Position numbers and translations under genes: made by a program
Notes under the pieces: model-generated
Told to the model about the DNA's origin: nothing
The model's database searches: none
The model's input: the letters and a program-made list of their open reading frames with translations, nothing else
Part shown: in pieces, positions 15,475 to 23,094 of the stretch
Numbering within the stretch: the first letter of the stretch is position 1
Layout: each line of letters opens with the position of its first letter
NCBI GenBank assembly: GCA_016190005.1
Contig: JACPRK010000128.1
Span: 1 to 64,000, forward strand
Reading direction: 5' to 3'
Source: Candidatus Wallbacteria bacterium
GTDB lineage: Bacteria > Muiribacteriota > UBA6191 > JACPRK01
DNA: 64,000 bases

Positions 15475-18240
15475 TCACTTCTGCGGCTTGGGCTCACTCG
15501 CCCCGGCAGCGGTCGCCGGCGTCGCGGCGGGCGCCGGACCGACCACCACGATCGTGGCGGCATCGGGGTCGAGATAGGTCCTGGCCACTCGGTTCACGTC
15601 GTCCACTGTGACACCCTCGATCAGGGACGGATACTTCTCCATGTAGTCGAAACCGAGCTTGAATCGCTCGACATCGATGAGGAAGTCGGCCAGCTGCGCA
15701 GGCGTCTCCACGTTGAAGACGAAGTTGCCAGTCAGGTACGCCTTGGCGTTGGCGAGCTCGTCGGCGGTGCAGCCTTTCTCGCGCAGCAGACGAATCTCCT
15801 GTTGCAGGCCTTCGACCGCCGTCACGCGATTCTCGGGCGAGGTGCCGATGTAGGCCATGAACGTCCCGGGCTCCTCTCCGGCGGAGTCGCTGATGTTGGC
15901 GTACACGGTGTACGCCAGTCCCTTCTCGTCGCGCAGCTTCTTGGAGATGCGGTCGGTGAACCCGGGCCCCGTGCCGAGCACGTAGTCCATCACGAGCAGG
16001 GCATACCAGTCCGGATTGGATCTGGGAACCCCCAGGTGCCCCAGGCAGATGTTGAGCTGCTCCTTGTCCATCTGCACGAACTTTTCGAGCTTCTGCTTCT
16101 GCCTCTCCATCGGCGGCATCGCCGGCAGATGCACGGGCTTCGACTCCCACTTCCCGAAGTGCTGAGCCAGCTTCGGCACGAGCGACGCAGAGTCGAAGTC
16201 CCCCACCACGGCCAGAACGGCGTTGCCGGGGCGATAGTAGGACGCGTGGAATGCCTTCAGGTCCTTGGAGGTAATCGACTGAACGGAGCTTTCGTATCCC
16301 TTTCTCGGGGCGTGCAGCGGGTGCGCGCCGTAAACCAGCTCCCGGAAGGCGTTTCCCGCGACGCGATTCGGCTCGTCCTGCTCTGCCCGGATCTCGCTCA
16401 GGATGCGAGCCTTCTCGCGCTCCACCCGGTCCTCGGCAAAGGCCGGCTGCGTCAGACAGTCGCTGGCCAGGTCCAGCGCCAGGTCCAGATCCTTCGCCAA
16501 CGCCAGCACATGGACTCCCGACGAATCCGTGTCGAGCTTGCCTCCGACATTCTCGATCGCCTCGGCGATCTGCTCGGCCGTGCGGCCCGCCGTCCCCTCG
16601 TCGAGCATCCGGCCCGTGAACTCCGCCAGCCCCTCCTTGCCCTTCGGGGCGTAGCGCGCGTCGGCGCGAACCCAGGCCTGCAGCGCGACGATCGGCAGTG
16701 AGTGGTTCTCCAGCATCAGCACCGTCAGCCCGTTGTCGAGCGCCTGCCGCTTGACGTCGAGCTTCTTCGACTTCCCGGACGCCTTAGCGCCCACCGCCAC
16801 CCTCAGCCCGGCCGGTGGCGCTGGGGCCGGCCCCCGGAAGGCCTTGCGGCCCTTGGTGTCGGAGGCTTCTTTGACTCCACCGCCCCCACCGGCAGTCACC
16901 TTGGGCAGGGACATCCCGACCGTCTTGCCGGACGCGACGAAGACCTTCGCTGCCGTCGTCTTCAGCTCCGTCGCCGTCACGGACCGCACGAGATCCAGAT
17001 AGCCGTCCAGGAACCTCGTGTCGGCCAGCGTGTCGAAGTAGCCGATCTTCGTCGCCAGGCCCGACGCCGTGTCCTGCTCGAACACGAACTCCGCCGAAGC
17101 GATGTTGCGCGCCCGCTCGAGCTCGGCGGGAGCAACCTCGACGCTCGCCAGCTTGCGGATCTCCTCTTCGACGGCCTGCTCGGCCTTCTGGATGTCCGCG
17201 CCCGCCAGAAGCTCCACCTGAACCTGGAAGAGCCCGGGGTCCCGTCGCGCGTCGTTGCTGGTCTCAACGGAGGTGGCCAGTTTGAGATCCTCCACGAGAC
17301 GCCTGTACAGCCGGGAGCTCTTGCCGCTGGAGAGCACGTGGCCGGCGACGTCGAGCACGACGGCTTCCCGAGTATGGAATCGCGTCGAGCGGTACGCGAT
17401 CATCAAGCGCGGCACCTCCCCCAGATCCCGGATCGTGACCCGCTTCTCACCGGCCTGAGGCGGCTCGTCGAGGTACGGCGGCGGCGTCTTCTGACCTCGC
17501 GGGATGCGGCCGAAGAGCTGCTTCACGCGCGCCAGCGTCCGATCGGGCTCGACGTCTCCGACGATCACCACGGTGGCGTTCACCGGGCTGTAGTGACGCT
17601 TGTAGAAAGCGAAGATGTGATCACGAGGGACCGTCTCCAGGGCCTGCTGATAGCCGATGATGGGATGGTGGTAGGGATGCACCACGTAGGCCAGCCCCGT
17701 CACCTCGTCGGCGAGCATCCCCCACGGGCTGTCCTTGGCGCGCTTGAGCTCCTCGATGACGACCTTGCGCTCAGACTCCACTTCCTTCGAAAGAAACAGG
17801 CACTTCCTCATCCGGTTGGCTTCGATCTCCAGCGCCTGCTCCCACCGATCGGAGGCGAAGTTGAAGAAGTAGGCCGTGAAGTCCTCGGTGGTGAACGCGT
17901 TGTTCGCCCCGCCGTTCTTCATCGTGATCAGGTCGATCTCGCCCTTCTTGTAGCGATCCGTCCCCTTGAACAGCATGTGCTCCAGATAATGCGCCAGCCC
18001 TTCGTCCCCCGACGCCTCGTGAGAGCTGCCCACTCGGTACCAGACCATCGCGCTCACGACCGGGACCTCGTGGCGCTCCTTGATCAACACACGGAGCCCG
18101 TTCGAGAGCGTCGCCTCCCGGATGCCCAGGCTGCTAGAAGCAGCCGCCGGGCCGGCGGTGGTCGGTGGGGCAGCGCTGATGGAAGAAACCATGGCAAGCA
18201 GATTCATCGGGACCAAGAGGGCTAGAAACGGGCGGCGCAT
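15475..18240 (-). CDS. secreted M16-family zinc metallopeptidase, active and inactive halves fused
   Basis: ATG 18240 (Shine-Dalgarno GGAGTG) begins with a signal peptide (RRPFLALLVPMNLLAMVSS, cleavage near SAAPP); 921 residues. The N-terminal half is an M16 domain with the inverted zinc motif HxxEH (HYLEHMLF), and the downstream VIEELKRAKDSP region, where the third ligand Glu is expected. The following middle segment binds substrate in the family. The C-terminal half repeats the fold (LDNGLTVLMLENHSLPIVAL) but has EFTGRMLDEG where HxxEH would be, so it lacks the zinc site, as in the beta-type subunit. Such pitrilysin/YmxG-like fusions degrade peptides in the periplasm. A role in clearing misfolded pilins is speculation. 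A longer upstream frame lies in repeat DNA and was rejected. Confidence 0.92.
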   Translation of the reverse strand: MRRPFLALLVPMNLLAMVSSISAAPPTTAGPAAASSSLGIREATLSNGLRVLIKERHEVPVVSAMVWYRVGSSHEASGDEGLAHYLEHMLFKGTDRYKKGEIDLITMKNGGANNAFTTEDFTAYFFNFASDRWEQALEIEANRMRKCLFLSKEVESERKVVIEELKRAKDSPWGMLADEVTGLAYVVHPYHHPIIGYQQALETVPRDHIFAFYKRHYSPVNATVVIVGDVEPDRTLARVKQLFGRIPRGQKTPPPYLDEPPQAGEKRVTIRDLGEVPRLMIAYRSTRFHTREAVVLDVAGHVLSSGKSSRLYRRLVEDLKLATSVETSNDARRDPGLFQVQVELLAGADIQKAEQAVEEEIRKLASVEVAPAELERARNIASAEFVFEQDTASGLATKIGYFDTLADTRFLDGYLDLVRSVTATELKTTAAKVFVASGKTVGMSLPKVTAGGGGGVKEASDTKGRKAFRGPAPAPPAGLRVAVGAKASGKSKKLDVKRQALDNGLTVLMLENHSLPIVALQAWVRADARYAPKGKEGLAEFTGRMLDEGTAGRTAEQIAEAIENVGGKLDTDSSGVHVLALAKDLDLALDLASDCLTQPAFAEDRVEREKARILSEIRAEQDEPNRVAGNAFRELVYGAHPLHAPRKGYESSVQSITSKDLKAFHASYYRPGNAVLAVVGDFDSASLVPKLAQHFGKWESKPVHLPAMPPMERQKQKLEKFVQMDKEQLNICLGHLGVPRSNPDWYALLVMDYVLGTGPGFTDRISKKLRDEKGLAYTVYANISDSAGEEPGTFMAYIGTSPENRVTAVEGLQQEIRLLREKGCTADELANAKAYLTGNFVFNVETPAQLADFLIDVERFKLGFDYMEKYPSLIEGVTVDDVNRVARTYLDPDAATIVVVGPAPAATPATAAGASEPKPQK

Positions 18241-18280
18241 CGGCACACTCCAATGTCGTGAGCGGAGGATACTCCAGAGG

Positions 18281-18318
18281 GAATCGAGAATCGAGAAGCG
18301 AGAAGCGAGAAGCGAGGA
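18281..18318. repeat. 7-nt short tandem repeat (GAGAATC/GAGAAGC)
   Basis: Upstream of the M16 peptidase gene, about five 7-nt units of the form GAGAATC and GAGAAGC are in tandem. The same unit occurs in eight copies at 30387-30446, inside the 5' end of a pilin frame. Confidence 0.8.
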
Positions 18319-18364
18319 CACAGAAGTCGCGCTGTGGCGAGCCCATCCCCTACCTCTCCTGCCC

Positions 18365-18430
18365 ATCCTGAGCCTGTCGAAGGATCATCCTGAGCCCTTC
18401 GGCAGGCTCAGGACAGGCTTGTCGAAGGAC
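18365..18430. repeat. dispersed inverted repeat of the CCTGAGCCTGTCGAAGGA type
   Basis: CCTGAGCCTGTCGAAGGA is followed by TTCGGCAGGCTCAGGA and then CAGGCTTGTCGAAGGA, giving overlapping direct and inverted copies able to form hairpins. Related sequence occurs at 30564-30647 and 31262-31310. It fills the gap upstream of the M16 gene and downstream of pilin cluster B. The rest of the 262-bp gap (18241-18502) shows only the 7-nt repeat and the dispersed 20-mer. Confidence 0.65.
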
Positions 18431-18445
18431 CCGCCGCAAAAACTC

Positions 18446-18465
18446 GGCGCAGGTAGACGCCACGG
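18446..18465 (-). repeat. dispersed 20-mer, copy 2
   Basis: The reverse complement of this segment matches 14547-14566 at 19 of 20 positions. It lies just beyond the 3' end of the cluster B PilW-like gene. Confidence 0.6.
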
Positions 18466-18502
18466 ATTTCCCCCACGGGATTTCCCTGGCCTTTCCGGGG
18501 GG

Positions 18503-19333
18503 TCAGAAACGCGTGTCTTCGTCCTGGGAGCTGAAGTACTCCTTGTAGACGTGATCGTTGATCCGCTTGTAGGACCAGATCTTCGTCATCACTTCGATCT
18601 CGGGCTGCTTCAATCGGTCCTTGTAGAGCCCCTCGTCGAAGAGCGCCTTGAAGTTGAGGACCACCATCGCTACCCGCGCCCTCTTGAGCGCAATGGTCCG
18701 CGCCGTGATTGTCGAGAACTCCTTCAGCCCCCCGTCCGCGTCGTCGTCATAGGCGAAGTAGCTCAGATTGAACGCCTTCACCTTCGTGGCCATCACGCGT
18801 CCCTCGGCGGGCTCCCCGGGCTCGCTCCTCTCGTCGGCCAGGCTGAACTCCGCCATCCGCAAAAGATTGTCGCCAAGCGCTCCGGTGAGCGGGGTCTTGC
18901 TGACCAGCGTGCCGCGCGTGACCTTCCTCAACACCCGCTCCGTGTTCTTGTCCCACTTGTAGGAGCACCGGAAGACCGGGAGCACATGCTCCGTCACCTT
19001 GCCGTCGGTGAAGAAGGGGTAGGTGAGCAGCCCCTTCTCCACGTTCATCCCGGCGACGACATCCGGCTTGTCGGTTTGATACTTCAAGATGGTGAAGTTG
19101 TCGGCCGCCACGAAGGCGAACATGTGGCACGTGTTGACGTCGCGCACCATGTTCTCCACGAGGTTGCGCGCGCCTTGCTGGATCTGGATGCTCTTGCTCG
19201 ACGAATCAGCCAGCTCCATCGAACGCGTCAGCATGTAATACACGACGCCCAGCAGGACGATGGCGATGGCCGAGACCAGCAGCGTCTCGATCAGGTTCAG
19301 GCCCTTGCGGTCCCTCGTCTTTCGCGCTCTCAT
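18503..19333 (-). CDS. pseudopilin, PilW/GspJ-like (cluster B)
   Basis: The ATG at 19333 overlaps the upstream pilin stop (ATGA). The leader MRARKTRDRKG is basic and ends in Gly, followed by LNLIETLLVSAIAIVLLGVV with Glu at +5, a clear class III prepilin signal. The 276-residue protein is longer than average and ends in TKIWSYKRINDHVYKEYFSS, a tail shared almost residue for residue with the cluster D homologue at 29624 (TKIWSYKRLSDQVYREYFSS). Both also share the region after the helix (GARNLVENMVRDVN / GARNLLENLVEDVN). The two are paralogues, probably derived from a cluster duplication. It is the last gene of the cluster B transcript. Confidence 0.85.
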   Translation of the reverse strand: MRARKTRDRKGLNLIETLLVSAIAIVLLGVVYYMLTRSMELADSSSKSIQIQQGARNLVENMVRDVNTCHMFAFVAADNFTILKYQTDKPDVVAGMNVEKGLLTYPFFTDGKVTEHVLPVFRCSYKWDKNTERVLRKVTRGTLVSKTPLTGALGDNLLRMAEFSLADERSEPGEPAEGRVMATKVKAFNLSYFAYDDDADGGLKEFSTITARTIALKRARVAMVVLNFKALFDEGLYKDRLKQPEIEVMTKIWSYKRINDHVYKEYFSSQDEDTRF

Positions 19334-19842
19334 CGCACGCGATGGTCTCCTATCAGCGTGTGGAAGCGCGAGAGCGCGGTCCGATGTCCTGCGCCCCCCT
19401 CTTCCTCGCTCTTGCCCATCTCCTGCCACCGGACCTGCAGCAGCACCGCGTAGAGCCGCGGATTGGCGGGGGCCGCCACGTCAGGGTCGACATCCGCGGC
19501 CGACGACACGCTCAGCTTCGTCTCGATGCGCGCGTACTCCTCCGGGTAGTTGAGCGTGGGCCCCTTCGCCTCGGGGTCGCCCGGAGCGGTGACGCGCCGC
19601 AGCACGGAGCCCGTCACGGCCTCCCAGTCGTGGCGCATCTGGATCAGCTTTGACGGCGGCAGCTGGCGCAAGGCCTCCAGCTCTTCGCGAGCCGCGTGCA
19701 GGGCCATGTACGAGATGCGGCTCCGGAAGATCGACTTGGAGCTGCCGGTGAAGAGGAAGTACATCGGCACGAGCGCGCCGGCCAGGATCAGCGTCGTGAT
19801 GACGACCTCCACCAGCGAGAACGCGCCGCGCCGCCGCCTCAC
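19330..19842 (-). CDS. pseudopilin, PilV/GspI-like (cluster B)
   Basis: The GTG start at 19842 overlaps the upstream stop (GTGA) and gives the short basic leader VRRRRGA before FSLVEVVITTLILAGALVPM, a class III prepilin motif with Glu at +5. The 170-residue protein shares ISYMALHAAREELEALRQLP and VLLQVRWQEMGK with the cluster D homologue at 30736, so the two are paralogues. A longer upstream frame lies within the preceding gene and was ignored. It overlaps both neighbours by 4 bp, so translation of the cluster is coupled. Confidence 0.85.
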   Translation of the reverse strand: MRRRRGAFSLVEVVITTLILAGALVPMYFLFTGSSKSIFRSRISYMALHAAREELEALRQLPPSKLIQMRHDWEAVTGSVLRRVTAPGDPEAKGPTLNYPEEYARIETKLSVSSAADVDPDVAAPANPRLYAVLLQVRWQEMGKSEEEGGAGHRTALSRFHTLIGDHRVR

Positions 19843-20774
19843 TTGGAGCCCCCCATCCCGACGTCCTCGAGCTGCGTCAGCGCTTCCTGCAAAGCGTCCG
19901 CCGAGATGCGACCAGCCTCCTGCTCGCGCAGTAGCCCGGCCTTGATCTCGCTTTTCTGCCGTTCCGAGAGTTTCTTCACCGATCCGGTCTCCGCCACCTG
20001 CTGCTGGATCTGGTCGTAGTACTGGTCGAACTCGCCGCGCTTCTTCGACAGCTCCGTCTGGCGACACTGGATGGCCTCCGCATCGCGCTTGTCCTCCATC
20101 ATCTTCGAGGCCGCCTGGATCGACAAGATCTTCTCCTCGCCGTCGAAGAGCTGCTTCATCGTTTCACGATACTTCTCGAGCTGCCCCGAATCGAAGTAAA
20201 GCTGCTGCAGCTTCATCCGCAGCCGCTGCATGTTGATGAGGTCGCGCGGATCCGCGGCCGCCATCAGCTCGAGCAGCAGCTTCTCGGCATCGTCGTAGGC
20301 TCCCTTGGACATCAGCCCGTCGACCTGGCCGCAGGTATCGTCCACGGCCCGGTCGTCCATCGAGCGCACCTCCATCTCGATGAATTCCTGACCATACCCC
20401 TGCGCGGCGAGCCGCTTGCGCTTGATGTCCATTTTCTCTTCCATGGTCGGCGGACCCTGGACCTTCGAAAGGCGCGCGTAAATAGAATCGAAGTTCGCCT
20501 CGGCGACCGACCGGTCTTGCGCGGAGCTCGAGGACGAGGAAGACGACGGCATGCGGCGCGTGTGGATGTCGCGCACGGTGACCTCGGGCTTTACGGAAGA
20601 GCGCTCGATCTGGGCCGTGGCGCGGCTGTAGCTGCCGGGCCCGCCCATGTCGCTGGTGCGCTGAACGGTACCCTTCATCATCGAGCCGATGTCGAAATAG
20701 AGCCCGAACATGAACAGGATCAGCAGCGCGAACAGGATCAGCGTGCCGAGGAAGACTTTTTCGAGGTAGCCCAT
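19839..20774 (-). CDS. single-pass membrane protein, novel pilin-cluster family X (cluster B)
   Basis: The 311-residue protein starts MGYLEKVFLGTLILFALLIL, a single transmembrane anchor with almost no cytoplasmic tail, followed by FMFGLYFDIG. A Ser-rich linker (PSSSSSSSS) leads to Lys/Glu-rich helical repeats that resemble TPR-like pairs (AYDDAEKLLLELMAAADPRD) and a final helical hairpin QEAGRISADALQEALTQLED of SHOCT-like type. The cluster D gene at 31506 has the same layout (MGYLEKLFLGTMVMF, GKITAEEMEQMLEQL) and position. I do not recognise a named family. A platform or tether for the minor pilins is a reasonable guess. It starts 4 bp after the large PilX-like gene stop and overlaps the next gene by 4 bp. 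Confidence 0.7.
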   Translation of the reverse strand: MGYLEKVFLGTLILFALLILFMFGLYFDIGSMMKGTVQRTSDMGGPGSYSRATAQIERSSVKPEVTVRDIHTRRMPSSSSSSSSAQDRSVAEANFDSIYARLSKVQGPPTMEEKMDIKRKRLAAQGYGQEFIEMEVRSMDDRAVDDTCGQVDGLMSKGAYDDAEKLLLELMAAADPRDLINMQRLRMKLQQLYFDSGQLEKYRETMKQLFDGEEKILSIQAASKMMEDKRDAEAIQCRQTELSKKRGEFDQYYDQIQQQVAETGSVKKLSERQKSEIKAGLLREQEAGRISADALQEALTQLEDVGMGGSK

Positions 20775-20778
20775 CGGT

Positions 20779-23022
20779 CTAGAAGGGAGCGAAGCCGCCG
20801 TCCGCCGTGTCGCCGCCGCCGATCGTGCCGCCGCTGGAGACGACGAACTTGTCGGAGATGACCGCTATCTTCGGCGTCACGCAGACGGTCAGGTAGTTCT
20901 CCCGATTGTACTGCCCGCCGAGCGTTTCGTTGGTGAGGCGCGGCTTGTCGTAGAGAATCTCCAAGCTGCTGCCGTCCGGAATCTTGTCCTTGTTCAGCGC
21001 CAGACAAACCATGCTGCCCTCGACCGCGGTCTTCGGCCCCATCGGCTTGATCCCGCCGGAGACCATGAACGTCGCCTCGTTGGCGTGGCCTGCCTCGGGC
21101 ATCCCCAGCTCCAGCATGCCTTCTTCGGACGTCGGCTCCGCTTGCGACATGAAGGCGAGCGTCAGGTAGCTGTCGAGCCCGAACTGATCGGTGGTGTCCC
21201 GCATCACGCCATTGGGAAGCGTCGCCTTGGCTGCGTTGGCGCCGCTGGTGAAGCATGCGACGATTCCTTTGCCGCGATACTTCAGCGTCTTGTCCAGCTC
21301 CATCTTGTCTACCATCATCACGCCGTCCAGGGTCAGCGGCTTGTCATCGGTGGGCATGGCCTCCTTGAGCGAGGGGTAGATGCGGGAGGCACAGCGGGGA
21401 TACGGTTTGAAGTTCGGCGGCCAGTAGCCGTCCTCGGAGATCTTCAGAAGCTCGTCGGCGCTGATCCCAACGGGTGGAAGTGCGGTAGGAGGATTGAGCA
21501 TGCTGGCCAGCGCCTGGGCACCCATCGCCTGCAAGCCTACCTTCCCGATCTCCATGGCGATCGCGCCCGCGCCCATGTTGGCGAAGGCACCGGTGGCCGC
21601 CCCGAAGCCGAGCGTGGCGATGCTGATCACGTCGATGATCGTGCTCAGCAGGCCGCCCGAGCCCTGGCGCTTCTTTTCGTATCGAATCCCGAACGGGCCG
21701 TAGATGGGCTTGCCGGCGTCGACCTCGACCTTGTAGCCCTTCATCTTCACGAAGAAAAGCTTGAACTCCCAGGAACTGAAGCGGGCCACATTGTAGGTCC
21801 CGATCAGCCCTTCGCCCTTCGGTTCGCAATAGATCACGTCGCCTTCCGCCCCGGCCCCGCCCATCAGTGGCCCGATGCCCTCGGTGTAGGCCACGGGCAT
21901 GCCTTGCGGGCGGCCCTTTTCATCTTCTTTGCCCTTGAGGCCGCGGAAGCCGTGCCATCTGCCTGAGTTCGGATCACCGAAGATGCTGAAGTTGGTCGCC
22001 CCCCAGGGCACCGTGCCGATGTACCAGGCGTCTCCGTTGGCGATCGACATCCCCGGGTCGCTGCTTCCTTCGAAGCCCAGGAAGTTGAGGCTCAGCTTGA
22101 AGCTTGCGCTCTTCTTCTTCGGACGACCCGGATCGCGACGGTTCCAGCTGCCGTTCTCGAGCCCCTCGTGGTAGACCGGCAACAGCGACCAGTCCCACCA
22201 GTTGCCCGCATCCAGGATGGTCGCCTTCGCCTGATCGCCCGGCGGCTTGCTTCCTCCGATGCCTTCGGTGTTGTCGCCAATCGTCAGGAAATAGGGCCCC
22301 CGGATGAAGATGCGGCCGACGTCGTTGGCGTAGATGTTCATCGGGCCGCCCTTGACCAGGCAGGTCTTGAGGTAATCCTCCTGGTCGGCCTTGAACACGT
22401 TGAACGCGAACGTCGCGAACTCGCGCGCCGGCGGCGACACGTCGACGACCTTCAGGTCGTGAACGACACTGTAGTAGCGCACGGCCTTGCCGAACCGGAC
22501 AGCGGCCTGGATGCGGTAGTAGCCAGTGAAGTCACGCGGCTTCATCTGGCTGCCCGGCGCCGTGACGGGCTCCGTGTCGAGGTCGTTCTTGTGGTAGTAG
22601 ACCTTGTCGACGTCGTAGGTGTCCTTGGTGGCGTACTTCATCGGCCGGAACCCCATGAACACGACCTTGGCGTCGATCAGCTCGCCCTTCACCTGGGTGA
22701 TTGCCGTCTTCATGTCGAGCGGCTCGTCCTTGAGCGGCTTCTCCAGCGTGCCCAGGCCGGCCGCCGTCTGCAGCACTTCCTTGCGCCAGAGTGCGGCGTT
22801 CGGATCGACGTTGTTGACCCGGTCGTAGACGATCGCCTGGATCTCGTCGACCAGCCCCAGCACGAGCTGATTGGCCACCAGCCCGTGCGTGACGACCGCA
22901 GTCTGCTGGTACTCGCTCGTGCCCGAGAACATCATCGTCATCCCCACGATGGCGAAGATGATGAGCGCCGTTAGCGCAACCGGAAACATGAATCCGCCGC
23001 GCGCCGATCGGAAGAAGGTCAT
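20779..23022 (-). CDS. very large PilX/GspK-like minor pilin (cluster B)
   Basis: The 747-residue protein has a short leader MTFFRSARGG, then FMFPVALTALIIFAIVGMTM, a pilin-like N-terminal helix without a canonical Glu5, as in PilX/GspK proteins. It continues TSEYQQTAVVTHGLVANQLV. Characteristic blocks shared with the cluster D protein at 32326 are HDLKVVDVSPPAREFATFAF, GRIFIRGPYFLTIGDN and LIGTYNVARF. An internal Gly/Ala hydrophobic segment (ATLGFGAATGAFANMGAGAI) is notable. The protein is far larger than known GspK (about 330 residues), so the C-terminal domain may be an adhesin or tip domain. It is preceded 72 bp upstream by a secreted repeat protein in the same direction. Confidence 0.75.
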   Translation of the reverse strand: MTFFRSARGGFMFPVALTALIIFAIVGMTMMFSGTSEYQQTAVVTHGLVANQLVLGLVDEIQAIVYDRVNNVDPNAALWRKEVLQTAAGLGTLEKPLKDEPLDMKTAITQVKGELIDAKVVFMGFRPMKYATKDTYDVDKVYYHKNDLDTEPVTAPGSQMKPRDFTGYYRIQAAVRFGKAVRYYSVVHDLKVVDVSPPAREFATFAFNVFKADQEDYLKTCLVKGGPMNIYANDVGRIFIRGPYFLTIGDNTEGIGGSKPPGDQAKATILDAGNWWDWSLLPVYHEGLENGSWNRRDPGRPKKKSASFKLSLNFLGFEGSSDPGMSIANGDAWYIGTVPWGATNFSIFGDPNSGRWHGFRGLKGKEDEKGRPQGMPVAYTEGIGPLMGGAGAEGDVIYCEPKGEGLIGTYNVARFSSWEFKLFFVKMKGYKVEVDAGKPIYGPFGIRYEKKRQGSGGLLSTIIDVISIATLGFGAATGAFANMGAGAIAMEIGKVGLQAMGAQALASMLNPPTALPPVGISADELLKISEDGYWPPNFKPYPRCASRIYPSLKEAMPTDDKPLTLDGVMMVDKMELDKTLKYRGKGIVACFTSGANAAKATLPNGVMRDTTDQFGLDSYLTLAFMSQAEPTSEEGMLELGMPEAGHANEATFMVSGGIKPMGPKTAVEGSMVCLALNKDKIPDGSSLEILYDKPRLTNETLGGQYNRENYLTVCVTPKIAVISDKFVVSSGGTIGGGDTADGGFAPF

Positions 23023-23094
23023 CGACTCACCTCGCCGCCGCTCAATGGGTCGTTCGGGACTCCGTGCAACTCACTCGGTGCGACAGTCTCCGGG

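Noticed and set aside
16702-18225. 507-residue plus-strand frame
   Set aside because: Antisense of the M16 peptidase, which has clear motifs and a signal peptide.
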